64,000 nucleotides of DNA from Fangia hongkongensis FSC776 = DSM 21703. Its GTDB lineage: Bacteria; Pseudomonadota; Gammaproteobacteria; Francisellales; Francisellaceae. The position numbers were made by a program, and so were the translations under genes. The stretch spans positions 188,645-252,644 of the forward strand of contig NZ_KB902251.1 in the NCBI RefSeq assembly GCF_000379445.1, read 5' to 3'. Below the pieces are notes generated by a model. That model ran no database searches. It was given only the letters and a program-made list of their open reading frames with translations, and was not told the DNA's origin. Each line of letters starts with the position of its first letter. The stretch's first letter is position 1. Below are positions 17,801 through 25,229 of the stretch, piece by piece.

Positions 17801-18209
17801 AAGCTGAGAGCTTTTGTAAATCGCCCATTTGTTGTGTCTTTAAAGACTGAAGTCCTTTAGAAAGCTCATCTTTACTGGATGCGTAGGTTTTGCTATCACC
17901 TGTTGAAAGTGCTTTTAACATACTTGTGTGTGAGCTTTTGACACTTGATGCAAGTGTAGATGTCTCTTGTGAAGTACTGAAATTTGTGACTGTATCTAAT
18001 TTGCTACTGGTAGAGGAAAGCTGACGCAACTGTGCAAGAGAGCTGTCATCTACTGGCATATCTGGAGAGAGGCTACTTAAGGTTAAATCTCTTTGAAGAT
18101 CACTATGCAGCTTTGTCATATTTGCACTGTCACTATCTTCATATAGCTTCTTTTGCTGCAAAAGCTTTTGAAAATATGACAGCATTTGTTGAGATTGACC
18201 ATCACTCAT
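14868..18209 (-). CDS. iglG: Giant IglG: PAAR-like (DUF4280) tip with a ~1,000-aa Ser/Gln-rich extension
   Basis: This 1,113-residue protein has a last section of about 115 residues that is a DUF4280/PAAR-like spike-tip domain (QVMCTFGIAPGVI, PLVTVNNKPASNINDTVPM, FPGCSNPANP, WACMPM, MCSYAAGGVISF). Four Cys residues could bind a metal. Francisella IglG has this domain but is only about 170 residues long. Here a region of about 1,000 residues precedes it. That region is Ser/Thr/Gln/Leu/Asn-rich, poor in charged residues, and made of apparent amphipathic helices with two Cys pairs (CDCTSG, NCVCDS). It is flanked by vgrG (3 bp) and iglH (14 bp). In Francisella the short N-terminal extension of IglG is linked to IglF. 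No iglF gene is seen here, so the extension may replace it or be delivered cargo. Confidence 0.82.
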   Translation of the reverse strand: MSDGQSQQMLSYFQKLLQQKKLYEDSDSANMTKLHSDLQRDLTLSSLSPDMPVDDSSLAQLRQLSSTSSKLDTVTNFSTSQETSTLASSVKSSHTSMLKALSTGDSKTYASSKDELSKGLQSLKTQQMGDLQKLSALRPSGSSSTSTASDTTSVSAFMPSDAYLTTLSSALPEATGSGDPSTSTQTASGTLTSLHQSILKIDSSTPASDIDTLSSSYQSYLLNLQSQVMSFNQSDQSMQTLMSYPELTEVMQYPKSASLSGNPEGSQGLPVIDRAITNSTKGLSDMQMVSLPESQKQMLDQMDQYYASLPKSVPGTTDMPDVSSHIASLSDTVSAEQKAALDKLQSTMSNWSRVQDQAQGTSYSSTFNQQVTQIMKPSSVDASLPFSAQLDQISAKYKAQGANLNVNAMLQEKQMLLNQNLASLPSQQLTSLQQNYTQMISPVMSAFSLSQGSSSAFSEGNTFQSFTSEAEGKYSALGSTLSAYKDAPNNFLAKQNYQSALSDYQSSLTSLSSSLPQMMAKESAFLAECQSIHSSICDCTSGTPLMPDALSSAMSQFSAKLSTLPQLPTELTDELNQLNALESNGVSKLNGLEGTLSADLQAKASEITGPYTAGVQSLLADSKIPEAELMSEYQNSLTELNNLSQKLPDTSSLPNLSVANCVCDSLLGSLSGLSFSLAKLLPPINPIVNIDFIQKALEALLAGGQGSSFDFSSLEALLQELESLNFNTLQALSFNMPPGLSIGNLPPLSVNFSAELQALSNCLQSVLNGQTALPAGVSLSEIQSLQSQIQGVLSYNNSFYTLDQINANMLLSEIQTPNVGALMQEIPTLPNGMPMPNFTMPTEPNISILVPNINTLLAQAQSCPNISEINTQVNTINALLASQNTSNASAEIGGLMDSYLSQATAMSNMVTDKAMSVKTSAESTVTSAQSTITSAANNAEGAISTQPSVTNQPAYQQMSALMTDITIELSDYSVATGSQAAVNAASSAQSSSAMAACLSSQVMCTFGIAPGVISPLRPLVTVNNKPASNINDTVPMVNVVSFPGCSNPANPLMNPLVYPWACMPMLAPFIPTNPLTTVQGAPINTINNKAMCSYAAGGVISFMNPSQTTTMSS

Positions 18210-18212
18210 AAC

Positions 18213-18707
18213 TTACCCCACAGATGTTGGCATGCCTTTTAATGTAGCTGCAAGAGAGGCTTTTAGATCTAAAGTCATACTACTTTCAACACTGACAGCT
18301 TGATTGCCTTTTATGGAAACAGAAGCACCCTCGAGACTGGCATCGCTACTAGATTTAATGGCAACCCCTTTATTTCCTGTAATACTGATATTGTCTGCAC
18401 TTAATGTAATCTCTCCATCTTTAATCGCAATGCTGCTACTGCCAACACCAAGATTAATACTACTGTCATCCAAGGTAATCGTGCTTTTACTCTTATTAAC
18501 GGTTACATTATCTTTCGTGATTTTAATTGAAACATCACCAACAACCAAAGAAATCGTATTATCGGCACTAATGCCATAGGTATTACTCACTTGAATAGTG
18601 GCATCACCTTCGCTCTTGTAGTTTACTGCACAAAGGTCGCTATCACTTTGCCCCTTAACGTTAATGCCAAAACCATCTTTATTCATTGTAACTGCATGCT
18701 TGGCCAT
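18213..18707 (-). CDS. vgrG: Short FPI-type VgrG (needle only)
   Basis: This 164-residue protein is the same length as Francisella VgrG. It consists of repeating short beta strands (for example VSIKITKDNVTVNKS, SSIAIKDGEITLSADNIS, VSIKGNQAVSVES), the triple-stranded beta-helix of the phage gp5 needle. The large gp27-like base domain of ordinary VgrG (600-1,000 residues) is missing. A trimer would form the puncturing spike under the PAAR-like IglG tip. The ribosome-binding site AAAGGAT precedes the ATG by 9 nt. The gene sits between iglE and iglG as in the FPI. Confidence 0.88.
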   Translation of the reverse strand: MAKHAVTMNKDGFGINVKGQSDSDLCAVNYKSEGDATIQVSNTYGISADNTISLVVGDVSIKITKDNVTVNKSKSTITLDDSSINLGVGSSSIAIKDGEITLSADNISITGNKGVAIKSSSDASLEGASVSIKGNQAVSVESSMTLDLKASLAATLKGMPTSVG

Positions 18708-18772
18708 TGCTGTCTATCCTTTTATTTTATGTCCCTGAATTTGGAATGTAACCCCCATGCTAACTCAGGCTT

Positions 18773-19189
18773 TTATACTTTTTTCACCTCATATTGACTG
18801 ATTGAGAACGATTCACTTGCTCCTTGTGGACTCTCTACAAGATATTTCCAGTTAGAAATTGGCTGATTTTTCATAATAAAGTAAATAGCAAGCGGTGCAT
18901 CTTCAACAGTCATTGAAATACTTTCACTATCTTGATTGCCAAGTAACACATAGCGTTGAGTGCCTTTATTCAATGCTGATTGTGCAACCGTTGAGTAATT
19001 AGCAGTGACAAACTCTTTTTGCTCTACCGGCTGCATAACAATCACAGTGACAGGATCGTGTGATTTATCTTTTGCAACACGCTCTAAATTGATTTTCATC
19101 GTAGTTGAGTGATACCAAGGCATCAAAGAACAACCCGACAAAAATAGTAAAACGCTGATAACACTTAGATATTTAATGTATTTTTTCAT
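18773..19189 (-). CDS. iglE: IglE-like outer-membrane lipoprotein (TssJ role)
   Basis: This 138-residue protein has a lipoprotein signal: basic MKKYIKY, a hydrophobic stretch and the lipobox LSGC at about residues 17-20. Lipidation at that Cys would anchor it in the outer membrane. The rest is a small beta sandwich. Francisella IglE is a lipoprotein of similar size that binds PdpB, the role TssJ plays for TssM in canonical T6SS. The start codon overlaps the stop of pdpB (TAATG), indicating translational coupling. The order pdpB-iglE-vgrG is the FPI order. Confidence 0.85.
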   Translation of the reverse strand: MKKYIKYLSVISVLLFLSGCSLMPWYHSTTMKINLERVAKDKSHDPVTVIVMQPVEQKEFVTANYSTVAQSALNKGTQRYVLLGNQDSESISMTVEDAPLAIYFIMKNQPISNWKYLVESPQGASESFSISQYEVKKV

Positions 19190-22100
19190 TATGATTCTGC
19201 CTTAATTGCTTGTGGTTGCACTCTTTTTGTAATGAGTTTTAATATAGGAGATTTAATCTCAAAGCTTACCTGATAAGGCGCAACCTTATCGTTATCACCT
19301 TTCACCTCCCAAGTGCACACCCAATTTTTATCACATTTAGCATCTGCCAACATTTTAAAGAATGCCCATTCACCTTGATAGGTTTTTTGAAAACTGACAT
19401 TCCCAGTATTTAACCAACCCACGGACACAGTTGGCTGTAACTGCCAAGCATAAGACAGTGGAATCAAAGCTTCATTTTGTGTGTTCAATCCAAGTGCTTG
19501 TGATCCACTTCCAGCTTGAATAAAGCTTAATACCATTTTATTTTTGCCATCGAGTGATACTTGCTTAAACGGCATTGATTTGACTTTAAAATCAATGTTT
19601 TTTGGCTTCCCAGTATCATCCCAAAGGGCTTTTTGCAAATGGAAGAAGTTGTTAAATGTTTCAATATATGGCGCCAGTGTTTTACGCTGATCACTGGTTA
19701 AAGACTCATCAACCACCCATGCATTTTTTGTTTTATCAAAGCTAATAAATGCCGATAGCAAACGTTTCATTTGGTTAAATACATCACCTTGCACACCAAA
19801 CATGTCATTTAAAGCCTCTGCACTAATGGACTCTTTGGCATTAAGATTCAGTGGAAACTGTGCCTGTGCGAATGAAATTTTCGGTGTAACATCCTTATTC
19901 CACATCATTTTAATGTTTGAAATAAGCCTTTGTGCCAATGCACTTTTAATGGTGCTTAACGGCACATTGAAAAGCTTATAGACATTCGGATTACTATAAC
20001 CCACTTTCGCAACCAACGTATTAAGTTTCACAGCCAAAGAATTTTGCCCTGAATCACTTAATTGCTCATAGGTTTTCATATAATTTTGAAAATCATTTTG
20101 ATACAACGTATTACTAATACTCAAAAGAATATTCTTATAGTCTTGATAGTCTTTAGAGCTGACAAATGAGTCTAATCCTTGAAACTCTTTATTAATCTTA
20201 TCAAGCGCTTTTGGTAATACCTGATCTTTAGAGAAAGTTGTATTTTTCTTGATGTAATCAAGCATGTGAGAGAACGGCGTATTATCTGATGTGATATCAA
20301 TTAAAAACATCTGTAGATTATCAGAGGATACATCTGCCGGAAGTGCATTTTTGAGTACATAATTCAATGTATCAATATAGCTTTGCGCATAATTGGCAAG
20401 CGCTGCCTCTTTTAAGCGATCAAATGCTTGATAGTTAATATTATATTGACCAAACATGCTGGCAAGGAGTTTATAGCGCTCTAACAGTGGGTTGATCTCA
20501 TCAAGTATAATGCTCTTGGTATAAGCCAAAGAGACTTTGGAAACATTACGTGAGAATACTGTATTGAAAGTATATTGGTAGTAATCATCTGCATAAAGAA
20601 GATTCAGATCTCCCCTGTTACTTTTTAGTACATCATATAAAATAGAGTTCAGCTCAGCGCTGATAAGCACACCTTTCCACTTGGATTTCTCAACAGAATA
20701 CGCCTCGTTGCTGCTGAAGAACTTATCAACTTTCTGATTGTAATTCACCAGAAGATCAACGGCTTGTGCGAAACTTTTAACCTGCAACTCATTATTATTC
20801 GGAATCAAATCCTGCATGCTTAATAAGATGCTGCTATTATCACATCCGCCTTGTGTTTTCGGTAAGTTATTGGCAACAAAAGAGCCAAACTTACTGGCAT
20901 CTTGTGATAAATCAATCTTCGTACTGGATAAAATATTCGGTAGCACATCTTTTAATAAGCATACTTCACGGTGCAGCACCACACTTTTGCCAATGAAATC
21001 TTTTAGCTGATTATTGGTAAAATGAAGAATGTTTTGCAATACAAACTGATCAAACACCTCTGTTGAGAATAAGTTTCTACTGGCGAATTTAAGCTCATCT
21101 GCACCACCTTGTTGCATATAACTCTGTGAGCCTATAGATAAGCGATCAATATCTTTAAACGTTGCATATTCATACATCAGATTAAGCTGTTCATCACTTA
21201 AGCCTGTCATTAACGTTAACAGTGAATTTTGATCTTGCAAACTATTTGCAACATCTGAAGAGTTAGGTGCGGCAAGTACTGCTAAAAAGACCGCCTTACT
21301 CACAGGATCATTGGTTGCACGCATCTTAGGCAGAATAATTTTCTTCAATAGAAACTCTGCATATTCTTCATTGAGTCGTGTAAAGCTGCCATGACCATAT
21401 AAGAAACCCAAAACAAGCCCTTGTTTGTAAAGATTATACCATCTTGTATAACGCTGCTCTGCACTTCTTAAATCTCCCGAGGTGATATTTGCAAAAGGTG
21501 AGTTTTGCTTCACATAGTCGTTAAATTTCTGCGTATGATAAGCATTATAAACAAATGCAACTGTTGCAAATAAAGAAATCACAACCAACACCGAAACGGC
21601 AACATAACTCAACCGAATAGGCTTTTTATAAGACAATGTCGCACTGTCAAAGAAAGTATAATAGTAATTGCTATGATGAATACCGAAGTTCACATTAATA
21701 GATTCAAGCGTGTTTTGCTCTTGTGTATTTGATAACTCAGCGATAAAACTTGCCAAAGGCATAATGGCTTTTTCAATGGAAGCGGCAACCTGCATCGCAT
21801 CTATAATGGATTCATCCAATGCATTATTTGTCACAATATGCGCTGAAATCTTATTGCGAATGCTCGCCATATTCTCTTTAATCGATTCAGCGACTTCTTT
21901 CTCTGTCATCCCGCGTTGAAAATTAATACTGGTTTGCTGTTTGACCAATTCAAAGAAGGATTTCATTTTCTTATCATCTTCTTTTAAATCAACCGTAAGC
22001 TCTAAATTAAATTCGTGTTTTTGATACAGATATAGCTCAGAGAGAAACTTCTGAAACAGAACAAACTGGCCAGGTTGATGTGCTTGTTCTGTCAAACATA

Positions 22101-22569
22101 CAAGCAAAGTTGGCAGCTGTATTGCGCCTTTTTGGTAAATGCTTATCAGCATGTTATTCAATGGTACAGGGTTCACATTTTGCAAATCTTGCATGGAAAT
22201 AACAAAGAAAATACGCCCCTCTTCAATCACAACCACTTGTGAGTCATTAAGCATAATACTCTCAGCACTTTCCAAATTTACAAAACGACCAATATACGAC
22301 ATCATCTGGCTGCTATCGCCTTCATATAGACACATAAAAGCAGGTAATGCCTTTCGCTTTGAGGTTTTCAATATCTTTTTAGTGACATCTTTGTACACAT
22401 TAACTTTAGGTGCTGCTTTTTTCTTTTTCGCCTTCGGCAGCTTAATCTTGTTTTTAATCTGCTTCGCTTGGCGATATTTTTTAATCGCTAAGATAATAAA
22501 CACCAATACTGCGGCAGCCCCAACCGCCCCAAATAACATCATCGCATATTTTCCAGTTAGTAAGCTCAT
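19189..22569 (-). CDS. pdpB: PdpB, IcmF/TssM-type inner-membrane T6SS protein
   Basis: This 1,126-residue protein (Francisella PdpB is about 1,090) is the large membrane subunit that spans from cytoplasm to periplasm and meets IglE and DotU. There is a membrane helix at residues 11-30 followed by a very basic segment (KIKLPKAKKKKAAPK). A second helix lies at about residues 320-345 (VAVSVLVVISLFATVAFVY), and the remaining roughly 780 residues are periplasmic. Canonical TssM proteins have a Walker A nucleotide motif in the cytoplasmic domain. At the equivalent place this protein reads CLYEGDSSQMMSY, with no GxxxxGK[ST], as in Francisella PdpB. It overlaps pdpA by 4 bp (ATGA) and iglE by 1 bp. 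Confidence 0.9.
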   Translation of the reverse strand: MSLLTGKYAMMLFGAVGAAAVLVFIILAIKKYRQAKQIKNKIKLPKAKKKKAAPKVNVYKDVTKKILKTSKRKALPAFMCLYEGDSSQMMSYIGRFVNLESAESIMLNDSQVVVIEEGRIFFVISMQDLQNVNPVPLNNMLISIYQKGAIQLPTLLVCLTEQAHQPGQFVLFQKFLSELYLYQKHEFNLELTVDLKEDDKKMKSFFELVKQQTSINFQRGMTEKEVAESIKENMASIRNKISAHIVTNNALDESIIDAMQVAASIEKAIMPLASFIAELSNTQEQNTLESINVNFGIHHSNYYYTFFDSATLSYKKPIRLSYVAVSVLVVISLFATVAFVYNAYHTQKFNDYVKQNSPFANITSGDLRSAEQRYTRWYNLYKQGLVLGFLYGHGSFTRLNEEYAEFLLKKIILPKMRATNDPVSKAVFLAVLAAPNSSDVANSLQDQNSLLTLMTGLSDEQLNLMYEYATFKDIDRLSIGSQSYMQQGGADELKFASRNLFSTEVFDQFVLQNILHFTNNQLKDFIGKSVVLHREVCLLKDVLPNILSSTKIDLSQDASKFGSFVANNLPKTQGGCDNSSILLSMQDLIPNNNELQVKSFAQAVDLLVNYNQKVDKFFSSNEAYSVEKSKWKGVLISAELNSILYDVLKSNRGDLNLLYADDYYQYTFNTVFSRNVSKVSLAYTKSIILDEINPLLERYKLLASMFGQYNINYQAFDRLKEAALANYAQSYIDTLNYVLKNALPADVSSDNLQMFLIDITSDNTPFSHMLDYIKKNTTFSKDQVLPKALDKINKEFQGLDSFVSSKDYQDYKNILLSISNTLYQNDFQNYMKTYEQLSDSGQNSLAVKLNTLVAKVGYSNPNVYKLFNVPLSTIKSALAQRLISNIKMMWNKDVTPKISFAQAQFPLNLNAKESISAEALNDMFGVQGDVFNQMKRLLSAFISFDKTKNAWVVDESLTSDQRKTLAPYIETFNNFFHLQKALWDDTGKPKNIDFKVKSMPFKQVSLDGKNKMVLSFIQAGSGSQALGLNTQNEALIPLSYAWQLQPTVSVGWLNTGNVSFQKTYQGEWAFFKMLADAKCDKNWVCTWEVKGDNDKVAPYQVSFEIKSPILKLITKRVQPQAIKAES

Positions 22570-25220
22570 TCTGATTCCTTTTCATCACTAAACATTAACA
22601 CGACACCCTCTTGCTGGCTTAAAGAAAGCGCATTTGCCCCTTGGCCATCTTTCCCATTTTGCATTAATTGCAACACTTGATCATTGCTATCTTGTGTATA
22701 AGCAAGTTGGCATTCCTGCTGAGGCCCATACAAAGATTGTTGCACCATTTTTTGTGACGCTTTATCTTCAACAACTGCACTTTTAGATTGTCTTGCAGCA
22801 ATTTCCACTACTTCGGCATTTAGAAAACGCACTTCAACATAATCACCATTTCTAAGTGGCGTGAATGAATTACTTGCTGAAGTTCTAAGTGGAACAGGCA
22901 CAAACACAGGTGTTTTATTTTGCGGATCCTGATATAAGATCGTTGGTAAATTTACCGCATAAGTCAGCGCATTCTCTGATTGCCCTGAATAAACATAATC
23001 TTCAAGCTTAGATGCTGGATCATCAGCAAAAGAGCCCTCTGTCACCGTTTGACCTTTATAGAATTTATACCCATATTTCACACTATCATCAACATTCTCA
23101 CCAATGGTAACCGCTGCCTCACACACAAAGCTTTGAAAAGGCACATACTCTGGTAAGTCATTTTCTTCGGAAAGTCCATCTTGCCAGATCGCCATAATAT
23201 CAATGAAATGTGTAATGCCAGAGCTTTCCCCTACCATGGTAATTTTCTCAAATCTGTCTTTATCAGCTGTTGCATCTGGCTCATAGTTTTGTGACAGAAG
23301 CTTTTTTTGTAGCTCAACAATCGTTGATTTATTCTGCACAAGGCGAAATCCTTGTTTACTGACCAAGATGCTTTTACTGAAATTCGCAAGCGAACACTGC
23401 CACTGATCTGCATCAAGATTCATTGGATTATAACTTGGCTCGACAGGAACAAAAGGCATCATCTCTTTGAGTTCAACTTGATAGTAATACTCACAACTAG
23501 CTGCGCGCTTTTTCTGACTTAATAGCCAGTTCGTCGTATTTGTGGCAATTTTCACATCGCGCATCAAGGTATGCTTTACTGACTGAACTGCATTCAATGC
23601 AAGATACTCCTCAGGGTAAATGCCAGTCACTTGCGTGCAAACACTGTTATCCTGAGCCAGATTTAAAATATTCTCTGTTTTATTCCAAGGCGGCCTGACT
23701 TGAACATCAACCGCTTCAACCTGTAGTAAATCTCTTGAGGTAAGCGTGCCTTTTTCTGTATCTTTCACCTGAAAATCACTGATTTCATCATATAGATGAT
23801 ACAAAGCCTTGCCGTTAGCTAGTTTTTCATAATCATAAACCAAATAAACACCATAGCGATCAAGCGCTTCAATAAAGTAGTCATAAAAGCTTCTATCATG
23901 TGTTGCCACCGTAATTTGCTTTTGCTTCACAGCCAAACGCTTTGATTTTGCTGAGTCAATTTCAGCCCAATTTGCAAAGAAGTTATTTTGCTCAAACACA
24001 TCCAAATAACTTTTATTGAAATCGACATACAATGGCTTATGCAAACGCCAAAAACTTTGTAACGCATCGGCAAATTTAAAGGTGAAAAAAGGCAATTTTG
24101 CTGCAAACTCACACGTTTGCGCATCAATATCTTGTGCCACAAGTGGATCTGTAAAGCGAAGATGATCATCATAACTTAACTCGGCAACACCCTGTAATGT
24201 TAGCTCTTTAACATACTTGGTGTTTTTCTTTTCAGGATCGTCGAACACATAAGTGTTCTCAATAGTTAGTGCAATTGATATTGGCTGATTTTGATATAGA
24301 AACAAATAATCTGAGTGAAACTTATCATCGTATGAAATTTGAAATTGTATCTCACCTGAAAATCCATAACGACAAAGCTCAAATTCAAGTTTAGTAATAT
24401 GATAATTTGATAACATTAAGCCTTTTAGTTTTGAATATTCAGTATCATTTTGTGATGGATTGCTTACCAAAGATAGTGCAGTTGGCGCAAGGGTTGCATC
24501 TAATGGGTTTAACTCAGCGATGATCTTTTGCTCAAGCACAAATGCATCATATCCAACCACTGGCTTAATCTTCTCTTGTAAGAGGCGAAAAAGCTTTCGT
24601 GCCTGATTTTTACTGGTTTCACTTAAGGCAAAAAACTGCGAGAGTTTTGCAACCACTTGTTTGAATTTATATAACTCGGTGCGCGTAAGCTGTAGTAGAA
24701 TTTCCTCGATTAACAACGACTCTAATTCATCTAACATTAAACTTGCATTGGCAAGCATGCCAGAGGTTGTTTGAAAATCAACCCCCAAAATCTCATCCAA
24801 TAAGTTAATAAAAGTTAATTTCTCAAAGTAAACTTTAAAAGGGCGAATCAGATAGCGTGACAGCACTCCCGCAGATAATACATCCACCACACGCGCATAG
24901 GCAATACTTTGGGTGTAATTTGGCTTTTGCTTTGCTTTTAATAGCATCAGCATTTTCTGATGAAAGAGCTTAAGCTTATCGATACTGTCACTATTTAGCT
25001 CATCAACATCTTTCACCTGAACACAATCCAAGATACCATGAGAAATTTGGCTGAAATCATCCGCGGTTAATGCCATATTCGGCATCACTTGAGATAAAAT
25101 CCCGCTTAACTTCTCATTAACATCTTGCGTGCCTTCTGAGCTACTTTCTTGCTTAGTCTGAGTATCTTCTGAGCTATTTTCTTGCTCAGTTGTCTCTTGT
25201 GCATTTTGTGTTTCTGGCAT
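22566..25220 (-). CDS. pdpA: PdpA-like T6SS spike component
   Basis: This 884-residue protein is in the pdpA position (Francisella PdpA is about 820). The acidic N-terminus has an imperfect duplication (SSEDTQTKQ / SSEGTQDVN). The middle part resembles the gp27-like base of VgrG: RSFYDYFIEALDRYGVYLVYDYE (about residues 440-462) follows the VgrG pattern in which a single subunit reads a late-control protein D-like fold. Near the C-terminus LRNGDYVEVRFLNAEVVEI looks like the end of the gp5 OB domain. If correct, PdpA supplies the base that the 164-residue VgrG lacks. No membrane segments or signal peptide. The start has GAGGTG 5 nt upstream. The PdpA call is by synteny and size; the gp27 similarity is my reading of weak patterns. 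Confidence 0.75.
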   Translation of the reverse strand: MPETQNAQETTEQENSSEDTQTKQESSSEGTQDVNEKLSGILSQVMPNMALTADDFSQISHGILDCVQVKDVDELNSDSIDKLKLFHQKMLMLLKAKQKPNYTQSIAYARVVDVLSAGVLSRYLIRPFKVYFEKLTFINLLDEILGVDFQTTSGMLANASLMLDELESLLIEEILLQLTRTELYKFKQVVAKLSQFFALSETSKNQARKLFRLLQEKIKPVVGYDAFVLEQKIIAELNPLDATLAPTALSLVSNPSQNDTEYSKLKGLMLSNYHITKLEFELCRYGFSGEIQFQISYDDKFHSDYLFLYQNQPISIALTIENTYVFDDPEKKNTKYVKELTLQGVAELSYDDHLRFTDPLVAQDIDAQTCEFAAKLPFFTFKFADALQSFWRLHKPLYVDFNKSYLDVFEQNNFFANWAEIDSAKSKRLAVKQKQITVATHDRSFYDYFIEALDRYGVYLVYDYEKLANGKALYHLYDEISDFQVKDTEKGTLTSRDLLQVEAVDVQVRPPWNKTENILNLAQDNSVCTQVTGIYPEEYLALNAVQSVKHTLMRDVKIATNTTNWLLSQKKRAASCEYYYQVELKEMMPFVPVEPSYNPMNLDADQWQCSLANFSKSILVSKQGFRLVQNKSTIVELQKKLLSQNYEPDATADKDRFEKITMVGESSGITHFIDIMAIWQDGLSEENDLPEYVPFQSFVCEAAVTIGENVDDSVKYGYKFYKGQTVTEGSFADDPASKLEDYVYSGQSENALTYAVNLPTILYQDPQNKTPVFVPVPLRTSASNSFTPLRNGDYVEVRFLNAEVVEIAARQSKSAVVEDKASQKMVQQSLYGPQQECQLAYTQDSNDQVLQLMQNGKDGQGANALSLSQQEGVVLMFSDEKESE

Positions 25221-25229
25221 ATTACACCT

